From positions 62,001 to 126,000 of the forward strand of contig NZ_BMSA01000012.1 of NCBI RefSeq assembly GCF_014648915.1: 64,000 nt of DNA, given 5' to 3'. The position numbers were made by a program, and so were the translations under genes. This stretch comes from Streptomyces phaeofaciens. GTDB taxonomy: Bacteria; Actinomycetota; Actinomycetes; Streptomycetales; Streptomycetaceae. A model generated the notes under the pieces. That model was not told where the DNA came from. It saw only the letters and a list, made by a program, of their open reading frames with translations, and did no database searches. Positions 43,463 through 50,396 of this stretch are shown piece after piece. Numbering within the stretch: position 1 is the first letter of the stretch; every line of letters begins with the position of its first letter.

Positions 43463-45106
43463 TCAGGCGCCCTGTTGCACCCATGTGGTGGCACTGTGCT
43501 CGACCTGTGAGTCGAGTTGCCAGTTCGTTTCGGGGGCCGGCTGGGGCACGGCGGGGGCGAGCGCGGGCAGGTGCACGGTGAACACGGTGTGGCCGGGCAC
43601 ACTGTCGACGGTCACGGCACCGCCGTGCGCGGTCGCGACGGCCTGCACGATGGCGAGGCCCAGACCGGTCGAGCCGGAGGCACGGGAGCGCGAGGAGTCG
43701 CCGCGGGCGAACCGTTCGAAGACGTGCGGGAGCAGGTCCGGCGGAATGCCCTGGCCGTTGTCCTGGACGTCCACGCACAGCCAGGGCCCGCGCCGCTGCA
43801 CGCGTGCGGTGACGGTCGTACCGGGCGGGGTGTGCGTACGGGCGTTGGCCAGCAGGTTGACGAGCACCTGCTGGAGCCGCGCCGAGTCGGCGGACACGAG
43901 AGCCGGCTCGTCGGGAAGTTCGAGGCGCCAGACGTGTTCGCGTCCGGCGGCGCGGGCGTCGCTGATGGTGTCGATGACCAGCGGTACGAGGTCGGTCTGC
44001 TCGAACTGGAGCGGGCGGCCCGCGTCGAGGCGGGCGAGCAGCAGCAGGTCCTCGACGAGCAGGGTCATCCGGCCGGCCTCGGACTCGATCCGGCCGAGCG
44101 CGTGCTTGGTGTCGGGCCCGACCTGCTCGCGTCCGCGCCGGGTCAGCTCGGCGTATCCCCTGATGGAGGCCAGTGGCGTACGCAGCTCGTGGCTGGCGTC
44201 GGCGACGAACTGGCGCACCCGCATCTCGCTCTCCTGGCGGGCGTGCAGGGCGCCGTGGACGTGGTTCAGCATCCGGTTGAGCGCGGCGCCGACCTGTCCG
44301 ACCTCGGTGTGCGGGTCGGTCTCGGACTCCGGCACCCGCTCGCTGAGGTTGACCTCACCGGTGTGCAGGGGCAGCTCGGAGACCCGGGTGGCGGTGGCGG
44401 CGACCTTGCGCAGGGGGCGGGTGGCGACACTGACCATGACCGTGCCCGCGAGGGTGGCGGCGATGAGGCCGGCGACGGTGAGGCTGACCTCGACGAGGAT
44501 CAGGGTGTTGATGGTTCCGTCGACGTCGGAGGTCGGGATGCCTACGTAGTAGTCACCGTTGTTGCCGTGGATGTACTGGACCCGGTAGGTGCCGAGGCCG
44601 GGGATCTCGACGGTGTGCCGCTTCTCGTCCTGCGTGACCGTGCCGAGCACCTTCATCTGGGCCTCGGTGAGTGCCTCGGGACTCATCTGCGGGATGTTGT
44701 TGTCGTCGTTCTTCTTGTCGCCGACCCTGCCGCTGGTGATCGAGCCGTTCTCGACCTTGGCCGCGAGGGCCTTCTGCGGCCCCGGGCCCTTGGCGACGAA
44801 CTCGTCGAGGGTCATCTGCTGCTGGGGCGCGTTGGTGTCGCCGCGGGCGGCGCCGTTGTCGTTCTTGGCGCCGTCCTTGCCACCGGGTCCTCCGGCGGGG
44901 CCGCCGGAGAGACGCATGGCGGCCTCCTTCAGGGAGCCGTCCAGCTGCCCGTACAGGTGATCCCGCAGCACGAGAGTGGTCACGGTGCCGATCACCGCGC
45001 AGATCACGGCGATCAGGGTCACGGACACGACGACGAGTCGCGTCCGCAGGGTGCGCGGCTTCCCCGCTCGTCTCTTCTGCGGACGCGGTCGTCGTCGCCC
45101 GCTCAT
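43463..45106 (-). CDS. Sensor histidine kinase
   Basis: A 547-residue transmembrane kinase. Helix 1 is near residues 20-44. A 160-residue extracytoplasmic sensor rich in Gly, Asp and Gln follows, then helix 2, HAMP, and the HisKA domain with His306 in DASHELRTPLASIRGY. The HATPase has the N box NLLANARTHTPP and the G boxes DNGQGIPP and GSTGLGLAIVQAV. ATG 45106 overlaps the response regulator stop (ATGA). It probably controls its own operon, including the cell-surface glycosyltransferases. The signal is unknown. Confidence 0.95.
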   Translation of the reverse strand: MSGRRRPRPQKRRAGKPRTLRTRLVVVSVTLIAVICAVIGTVTTLVLRDHLYGQLDGSLKEAAMRLSGGPAGGPGGKDGAKNDNGAARGDTNAPQQQMTLDEFVAKGPGPQKALAAKVENGSITSGRVGDKKNDDNNIPQMSPEALTEAQMKVLGTVTQDEKRHTVEIPGLGTYRVQYIHGNNGDYYVGIPTSDVDGTINTLILVEVSLTVAGLIAATLAGTVMVSVATRPLRKVAATATRVSELPLHTGEVNLSERVPESETDPHTEVGQVGAALNRMLNHVHGALHARQESEMRVRQFVADASHELRTPLASIRGYAELTRRGREQVGPDTKHALGRIESEAGRMTLLVEDLLLLARLDAGRPLQFEQTDLVPLVIDTISDARAAGREHVWRLELPDEPALVSADSARLQQVLVNLLANARTHTPPGTTVTARVQRRGPWLCVDVQDNGQGIPPDLLPHVFERFARGDSSRSRASGSTGLGLAIVQAVATAHGGAVTVDSVPGHTVFTVHLPALAPAVPQPAPETNWQLDSQVEHSATTWVQQGA

Positions 45107-45855
45107 GAGACCGCGGGCTTGATCAGATATCCGGCCCCACGCCGGGTGTGGATCATCGGCTCCCGCCCGGCGTCTATCTTGCGGCGCAGGTAGGAGATGT
45201 ACAGCTCGACGACATTGGCCTGGCCGCCGAAGTCGTAGGACCACACGCGGTCGAGGATCTGCGCCTTGCTGAGCACGCGCCGCGGGTTGCGCATCAGGAA
45301 GCGCAGCAGCTCGAACTCGGTGGCGGTGAGGTGGATGTTGTCCCCGGCCCGCGACACCTCGTGGCTGTCCTCGTCGAGGGTCAGGTCACCGACGACGAGC
45401 ACGGAGTCGGAGCGCCGGTCGGCGGCGCCGGAGCGCCGGATGAGCCCCCGCAGCCGGGCCACGACCTCTTCGAGGCTGAACGGCTTGGTGACGTAGTCGT
45501 CGCCACCGGCGGTGAGGCCGGCGATCCGGTCCTCGACGGCGTCCTTGGCGGTCAGGAACAGCACCGGGACGTCCGGCAGCTCACGGCGCAGCCGGCCCAG
45601 GACGGTCAGCCCGTCCATGTCGGGCAGCATCATGTCGAGGACGACGGCGTCGGGCCGGAACTCCCGCGCGGTCTGGATGGCGCCCGTGCCGTCCCCGGCA
45701 CTCCGGATCTGCCATCCCTCGTAGCGCAGGGCCATGGACAGCAGCTCGGTGATCGACAACTCGTCGTCCACCACAAGCACGCGAACGGGGCTCCCGTCCG
45801 GCCTCAGCAGTTCGGTGCGCCCCTGGGGCGAGGTCGTGGTCATGGGACACACCAT
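45103..45855 (-). CDS. OmpR/PhoB-type response regulator
   Basis: A 250-residue regulator. The receiver holds the acidic pair DDE, the phosphorylated Asp in AVVLDMMLPDMDG and Lys in YVTKPF. The winged-helix effector has HLTATEFELLRFLMRNPRRVLSK-type elements. ATG 45855 is preceded by AGAGGA at seven bases; ATG 45843 lacks one. It is the first gene of the four-gene run RR-HK-GT2-GT39, all joined by overlaps or short gaps. A long inverted repeat lies 41 bp upstream. Confidence 0.95.
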   Translation of the reverse strand: MVCPMTTTSPQGRTELLRPDGSPVRVLVVDDELSITELLSMALRYEGWQIRSAGDGTGAIQTAREFRPDAVVLDMMLPDMDGLTVLGRLRRELPDVPVLFLTAKDAVEDRIAGLTAGGDDYVTKPFSLEEVVARLRGLIRRSGAADRRSDSVLVVGDLTLDEDSHEVSRAGDNIHLTATEFELLRFLMRNPRRVLSKAQILDRVWSYDFGGQANVVELYISYLRRKIDAGREPMIHTRRGAGYLIKPAVS

Positions 45856-45895
45856 GTCGGGGTCCTCTGAGAACACGCTTTCACCAGTCTGTGAT

Positions 45896-45929
45896 TTCCC
45901 TGAGAAATACACAGGCACCTCTCAGGGAA
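45896..45929. promoter_or_regulatory. 34-bp inverted repeat upstream of response regulator
   Basis: Arms TTCCCTGAGA (45896-45905) and TCTCAGGGAA (45920-45929) with a 14-bp spacer, 41 bp before the regulator start. A good candidate for autoregulation. Confidence 0.6.
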
Positions 45930-46002
45930 CGCCTGGGAACCCCTCACTCCACGTTGATCCCACGGGCCGCTTCGCCCCCTTTCGCGCGCAATGCGCCATC
46001 CC

Positions 46003-46881
46003 TCAGAACAGCCCGTCCTGACGATGCGCCTCCGCCTTGAACTCCCGCACCGGAACGGTGACTTCGCCCCCCTCCCCGACCGAAACCAGCCCCCATCCCC
46101 CCATCAGCCGCGTGTCGAGCACGACCACCGCGCCGGCGCCGGTCGCCAGATGCAGATCGGGCCCGGCGGCGGCCACCAGCTCCCCGCTCACCACACCCCC
46201 GGCGACCAGCCCGGTCACCTCGCCCCGGGCGGCGGGCGCCGTGTCGAGCCCGAACACCCGCACATGGTCGACGGCTTGGAAGGGCGCGCGGGCCAACGAC
46301 TCCGGCCAGCCGGTCAGTTCCACCGCGCGCGCGTGCAACTCACCTATCTCGGCGGCCCGCTCCTCCGCTCCGGCCGGCAGGGCGGCCCGCACGGCCCGCT
46401 TCTCGCCGTACGGGATCCGGTCCGGCACCCGCAGGGCGGCCCGCAGCAGCTCCTCGCTGCGCCGGGCGGCCATCAGCGGCCCGGTGCCGAGCCAGCTGAA
46501 ACAGACCGCCCCCTGCTCCAGCAGCCTCGCGGACCCCCGCCCGACCGCCGTGATCCCCACTTTGACCAGCCCCGGCCCGAACCACGCCAGGTACACGCGG
46601 TACGGCCGCGGATCGTCGGCGATCCCGTCCGCGGCGACGGAGTGGGCCCGGTCCAGGCGCGCGCACTCCTCGCACCGGCCCCCCGTACTGCGCGCCGACA
46701 CGCCCGCCCGCACCGGACACGCGTGCCCCCGAGCCCCGGCGCACTCCCGCACACCCCCCTCCGCGACCCCGAAGGCCACGCGCTTCCCCCAGGACAGCGG
46801 GCTACGACGCCCCCGGTCCCACGTCAGCACGGGACCCTCCGCCGACCACCGAAGTCCCGTGCACTTCCATGCCTGTGCCAT
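46003..46881 (-). CDS. DUF2797 protein
   Basis: A 292-residue cytoplasmic protein of the DUF2797 family, with the AGARGHACPVR and CEECARLDRAHSVAADG Cys-containing segments. It also has a central RVYLAWFGPGLVKVGITA strand region resembling a GIY-YIG-like fold, by eye. ATG 46881. Its 5' end overlaps the 3' end of the upstream small membrane protein gene by 80 bp, which is unusual. Function unknown. Confidence 0.85.
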   Translation of the reverse strand: MAQAWKCTGLRWSAEGPVLTWDRGRRSPLSWGKRVAFGVAEGGVRECAGARGHACPVRAGVSARSTGGRCEECARLDRAHSVAADGIADDPRPYRVYLAWFGPGLVKVGITAVGRGSARLLEQGAVCFSWLGTGPLMAARRSEELLRAALRVPDRIPYGEKRAVRAALPAGAEERAAEIGELHARAVELTGWPESLARAPFQAVDHVRVFGLDTAPAARGEVTGLVAGGVVSGELVAAAGPDLHLATGAGAVVVLDTRLMGGWGLVSVGEGGEVTVPVREFKAEAHRQDGLF

Positions 46882-47224
46882 CACCCGCAACGGTAGGCCC
46901 CGGCACTGACAACGCGCCCCGACCAGCGGGAACGCGCCCCGCGAGGCGGCACCCGACACACCCCGGATGACCTCGGCGGGCCCCCGTGTCCCGGACCCGC
47001 ATGCCCCACTCGGCCCGGGGCCGCACCCCGGGCGGCTTGCCCCAGCCCGCCAGGTGCAGCCCCCAGGTGACCAGCACGCTCACGCCGGCGATCACCAGCC
47101 CCCCGGCCACGAGAAGGCCGGAGCCGGCACAGACCCCGACCCCCACCACGGTGGTCCCCACGGTCGCGACGGCGACACCGGTCCAGCCGGCGACGGTGTG
47201 CCCCTCGTCATGCAGATGCGCCAC
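46802..47224 (-). CDS. HGxxPAAW-type small membrane protein with long tail
   Basis: A 140-residue protein. It starts MAHLHDEGHTVAGWTGV, a variant of the HGxxPAAW motif of short actinobacterial membrane proteins, followed by two hydrophobic helices (about residues 18-55). The family normally ends soon after the second helix (here GWGKPPG, about residue 64). The extra 75 residues overlap the DUF2797 gene and look compositionally poor, so a lost stop or frameshift is possible. GTG 47224 follows GAGGTAAG. Divergent from a marR gene with a shared operator. Confidence 0.65.
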   Translation of the reverse strand: MAHLHDEGHTVAGWTGVAVATVGTTVVGVGVCAGSGLLVAGGLVIAGVSVLVTWGLHLAGWGKPPGVRPRAEWGMRVRDTGARRGHPGCVGCRLAGRVPAGRGALSVPGPTVAGDGTGMEVHGTSVVGGGSRADVGPGAS

Positions 47225-47255
47225 GACTTACCTCACAATCTAAGAAGTCAACGAC

Positions 47256-47274
47256 TCTCTTACAAGGTAAGAGA
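47256..47274. promoter_or_regulatory. MarR operator, perfect 8-bp arms
   Basis: TCTCTTAC-AAG-GTAAGAGA, located between the divergent small membrane protein gene (minus) and marR (plus), 72 bp before the marR start. Probably bound by that MarR protein. Confidence 0.7.
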
Positions 47275-47345
47275 ACAGGAAAGCGGATAACAAGGGACCA
47301 GCACGAAACAGTCGCCGAGCACCCGGTACAGGAGCAGTCCCCGCG

Positions 47346-47837
47346 ATGACATCCACGCCGCCCCGCCCCGCCGCCACCCCCGCAGCAGCGCTGTCGGCGA
47401 TGGACGACCTCATCGCGGCCAGCATGGTCGGCCAACAGGAGATGGCTCAGCGCCTCGGCCTCAACGTCACCGACCTGACCTGCTTCGCCTACGTCCTCCA
47501 AGCCGGCGAGAACCTCCTCACCGCCGGCGAGCTGGCGACCCGCGTCCAGGTCACGACAGGCGCGGTGACCGGCATCCTCAACCGCCTGGAACGCGCCGGC
47601 TACGTCACCCGCCGCCCCGACCCCCAGGACCGCCGCCGGGTCCGCGTGGCCGCCGAACCCACGGCCGTCGCCCGCGTCCACGCCCTCTACCAGCCCTACT
47701 ACGACCGCCTCACCGCCCTCTTCGGCGACTACACCCCCGACGAGATCGCCGTCCTCACCGACTGGTTCACCCGCGCCACGACCCTGGCCCACACCTACCG
47801 CCGCGAACTCCGTCTCCAGCACGACACCGCCCCCTGA
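47346..47837 (+). CDS. MarR-family regulator
   Basis: A 163-residue winged-helix protein with the NVTDLTCFAYVLQAGENLLTAGELA and VTTGAVTGILNRLERAGYVTRRPDPQDRRR motifs. It starts at ATG 47346. A 19-bp palindrome lies upstream and a strong terminator follows. Neighbouring genes give no clear target other than itself and the divergent membrane protein. Confidence 0.92.
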   Translation: MTSTPPRPAATPAAALSAMDDLIAASMVGQQEMAQRLGLNVTDLTCFAYVLQAGENLLTAGELATRVQVTTGAVTGILNRLERAGYVTRRPDPQDRRRVRVAAEPTAVARVHALYQPYYDRLTALFGDYTPDEIAVLTDWFTRATTLAHTYRRELRLQHDTAP

Positions 47838-47904
47838 ACCGGCCTCGGCCCGCCCCGGGCGGACGTGAACTCCGGCCCGCGGCACGGCGGCACACCGCGT
47901 ACGC

Positions 47905-47934
47905 GAGAGGCCCCGGATCGCTCCGGGGCCTCTC
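47905..47934. terminator. Bidirectional terminator after marR
   Basis: Perfect 13-bp arms GAGAGGCCCCGGA and TCCGGGGCCTCTC with loop TCGC, between convergent genes. Confidence 0.9.
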
Positions 47935-47964
47935 GTCCGTGTGCGCTCGACAGGAATCGAGCCG

Positions 47965-48447
47965 CTAACCGGCGATGCGGGTGATCTTGTGGTTGCGGTC
48001 CAGGTCGACGACGAGCTTGGTGGTGCTGCCCTGGCCCCAGGTGAGGGTGACGTTGACCCGGCCGGCGGTGGCGGTGCTCTTGACCGTCCACTTCATGGGG
48101 ACGTTCTGGGCCCGCAGGATGCCGTCCGCGTGGTTGCGGTTCTCCCACTTCACCACCTCACGGAGGTGGTCGGGCCGGACGTAGAACGTGCGGAGCTCGG
48201 TGGCCAGCTTGCCGTTGTCCGCGTCGAGCTGGGCGTCGATGTAGGCGCCGTAGAAGTCGGCGACGCGGGTCACGTTGTCCGACGACGTGCCGCTGATCGT
48301 CCGCTGCGCGACAGCAGCCGCCGTCGTCCCGCTCGTGGTCGCCTGAGCCGACGCGGTGAGCCCCAGCGGCAGAGCCACGGCGGCGACGAGGCCGGCGATC
48401 AGAGCGGTGCGGCGGACGTGCTTGCGGGCGGTCTTGTTGCTGTTCAT
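47965..48447 (-). CDS. Secreted hypothetical protein
   Basis: A 160-residue protein with a signal peptide (basic KTARKHVRRT, hydrophobic ALIAGLVAAVALPLGLTASAQA), cleaved at about residue 36. The mature part is beta-rich with the segment TFYVRPDHLREVVKWENRNHADGILRAQNVP and ends in a strand-rich half. GGGGAAG lies upstream of ATG 48447. It is divergent from a membrane-bound HTH protein gene. The mature domain resembles a small NTF2-like or nuclear-transport fold, but I am not sure. Confidence 0.78.
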   Translation of the reverse strand: MNSNKTARKHVRRTALIAGLVAAVALPLGLTASAQATTSGTTAAAVAQRTISGTSSDNVTRVADFYGAYIDAQLDADNGKLATELRTFYVRPDHLREVVKWENRNHADGILRAQNVPMKWTVKSTATAGRVNVTLTWGQGSTTKLVVDLDRNHKITRIAG

Positions 48448-48610
48448 GAGTGTGCTTCCCCGGTTTCGATGAGGTCGGAAGTGCGTCGCCGTCTGCAGAG
48501 CGTCCCTCTCGACCCCCGTGGCGTGGGGGCCGCTCCGGCGACACCAAGAGCATCGGCGGACGCTCGGCACGGCCACAACGGACGGCACCCGATCCGCAAC
48601 GGTGGAACCG

Positions 48611-48651
48611 TCCCAGGCCTCCCGACCTCCCCATACAGGGAGTGCCTGGGA
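48611..48651. promoter_or_regulatory. Inverted repeat in divergent promoter region
   Basis: TCCCAGGC near 48611 and GCCTGGGA near 48651, each followed inward by CTCCC or GGGAG. It lies 33 bp before the HTH protein start. A candidate operator. Confidence 0.45.
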
Positions 48652-48683
48652 TGCCGTCCTGGGACACGAGGCAGGAGGACCCG

Positions 48684-50045
48684 GTGCCATCTCAGGACGA
48701 CGTGGAGGAGTTCGCGGCGCTGCTGCGTCGCCTGAAGGCGCGCACGGACCGCAGCTACGGCGCACTCGCCCGCCGGCTGAACATGAACACCTCGACGCTG
48801 CACCGGTACTGCGCCGGGGACGCCGTACCACTGGACTTCGCACCCGTGGAACGGTTCGCCGCGATGTGCGGGGCGAGTCCGGCCGAACGGGTCGAACTGC
48901 ACCGGTGGTGGGTCCTGGCAGTGGCGGCACGGCAGAGGTCCCGGCCCTCCGCGGGGGCCGCGTCCGCGTCGACGACGGCCGCTGTTCCCGCGGCCGACGA
49001 AACGGCCGAGCCGGTGACCGTGACGGCGGCCGACCCCACACCGGCGGTCGCCGCCACCCCCTCGCCGGAGGAAAACAGGCCCGGTCCTCCCGAGCGGGCC
49101 GAAGCGCCGCGCCCCGCACCACGAAAGCCCTGGTACCGACGCCGCGTCGCGGTCACCACGGCCGTGACGACCGCGCTGCTGGTGACCCTGGGCAGCCTGT
49201 CCGCCCTGGCCGCCTCCGGACACTCCACGACCACCGGCGACGACCGGGCGTCCGGCACGCCGACCGCGAAGACCGCGGGCGCGCGCCACGGCTCCCCCAC
49301 ACCGTCCGCACCGCCCTCCACGGCGAGCGGCCGGCCATCCGGCTCGCCCTCCCCCAGGACACCGGCCGCGGGCGACGGCTCACCGAGCCCCACCACGAAC
49401 CCTTCCCGCACCACCGCCTCCGCCGCCCCGCCCCTCACCTGGACCGCGAACTCCCAGCTGTGGCAGATCGGTTGCAGCCACGACTACGTCATCGACAAGG
49501 CGCCCCAGCAGGTGCCACCGCCCCCGGCGCCGCAGGACGCCGCCCCGTGGGCCCGGACCCAGGCGGCGGTGCACGGCGGCGAGACACTCGTGGGGATCTC
49601 GGTGCAGGGGCGGACGGACACGGCGGTCGTCCTGGAGGCGCTGCGGGTCCGCGTCGTCGGACGGGCCGCCCCGGTGAAGGGCACGGTCTACGCCATGGAC
49701 CAGGGCTGCGGCGGCGACATGACCCCCCGCTCGTTCACCGTCGACCTGGACATGGACCGGCCGATCGCCCGCTCGGTCCCGGGCAGCGACAGCGCCACCG
49801 GAACGAACACCCCGGCGATGCGCATGCCCTACCGGGTGTCCGCGAAGGACCCCGAGGTGCTGATGGTCGACGCCCGGACCGTCGGCTGCGACTGCCGCTG
49901 GTACCTGGAGCTCGACTGGTCCTCACAGGGCCGCACCGGCACCGAACGCATCGACGACCACGGCCTCCCGTTCCGCACCACCGGCACCAAGGGCCTGCCC
50001 CACTACTGGTACGCGAACCATGGCTGGACCCCCTTCACGAGGTGA
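48684..50045 (+). CDS. Membrane-anchored HTH protein
   Basis: A 453-residue protein. The N-terminal helix-turn-helix (residues about 5-75, FAALLRRLKARTDRSYGALARRLNMNTSTLHRY) is of the XRE type. A Pro/Ala linker is followed by one membrane helix at about 157-178, then a Ser/Thr/Pro-rich spacer and an extracytoplasmic beta-rich domain with several Cys (QIGCSHDYVID, DQGCGGDM, VGCDCRWYLEL). Such proteins may pass an outside signal directly to DNA. GTG 48684 follows GGAGG. Divergent from the secreted protein, a possible partner. Confidence 0.88.
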   Translation: MPSQDDVEEFAALLRRLKARTDRSYGALARRLNMNTSTLHRYCAGDAVPLDFAPVERFAAMCGASPAERVELHRWWVLAVAARQRSRPSAGAASASTTAAVPAADETAEPVTVTAADPTPAVAATPSPEENRPGPPERAEAPRPAPRKPWYRRRVAVTTAVTTALLVTLGSLSALAASGHSTTTGDDRASGTPTAKTAGARHGSPTPSAPPSTASGRPSGSPSPRTPAAGDGSPSPTTNPSRTTASAAPPLTWTANSQLWQIGCSHDYVIDKAPQQVPPPPAPQDAAPWARTQAAVHGGETLVGISVQGRTDTAVVLEALRVRVVGRAAPVKGTVYAMDQGCGGDMTPRSFTVDLDMDRPIARSVPGSDSATGTNTPAMRMPYRVSAKDPEVLMVDARTVGCDCRWYLELDWSSQGRTGTERIDDHGLPFRTTGTKGLPHYWYANHGWTPFTR

Positions 50046-50155
50046 CCCGAACCCCGCCCCGCCCCGCTGTGTCCGACCGACTCGGCGGGGCCCTGCGTGT
50101 CGAGCGGCGATCAGCGATCAGCCTTTCCGGCCGCGTTGATGTCGGCGGTTGACGC

Positions 50156-50188
50156 CAAAGGCCCCCGGGATGATCCCGGGGGCCTTTG
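50156..50188. terminator. Strong hairpin beside attachment site
   Basis: Perfect 15-bp arms CAAAGGCCCCCGGGA and TCCCGGGGGCCTTTG with loop TGA. It would terminate the former tRNA transcript on the minus strand. Confidence 0.88.
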
Positions 50189-50195
50189 ATCTGTG

Positions 50196-50238
50196 TGCAC
50201 TCGGCAGGATTCGAACCTGCAACCTTCTGATCCGTAGG
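50196..50238 (-). other. tRNA 3' fragment, distal attachment site (att)
   Basis: On the minus strand: anticodon loop CTACGGA, stem half TCAGA, variable AGGTT, T arm GCAGGTTCGAATCCTGC, acceptor half CGAGTGC and discriminator A. The loop implies anticodon ACG, so probably tRNA-Arg. The sequence 5' of the loop does not form an anticodon or D arm and no GCACTCG partner exists at the right distance, so only the 3' 43 nt are present. This is the duplicated half left when an element integrates into a tRNA gene. Confidence 0.85.
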
Positions 50239-50396
50239 ATCGGGCAGGCCATTGGGCGGGCGCTCCGCTTTCCTCCCGGCTGATCGCTGATGGTCGTGAT
50301 CAACAGCCTCTGTGTGCCGTCGTTGCCGTCAGGGTTGCCGTCAGCTCGGAACAGTGGCATCAGCTCGCAGCGTGGGCGATCGCCGCGACGCCGAGC

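Larger units (their letters stand above)
50110..50291. repeat. 14-bp inverted repeat flanking attachment site
   Basis: ATCAGCGATCAGCC at 50110-50123 and its exact complement GGCTGATCGCTGAT at 50278-50291, on either side of the tRNA fragment. Confidence 0.75.
50046..50396. other. 351-bp chromosome/element junction
   Basis: No gene. It carries a terminator (50156-50188), the tRNA 3' fragment (50196-50238), a 14-bp inverted repeat (50110-50123 with 50278-50291) and a 12-bp direct repeat GTTGCCGTCAGG/GTTGCCGTCAGC (near 50319-50346). Left of the tRNA fragment is chromosome and right of it is the mobile element. Confidence 0.75.

Noticed and set aside
50190..50270. Intact tRNA gene
   Set aside because: Only the 3' half matches; no D arm and no acceptor partner GCACTCG upstream.
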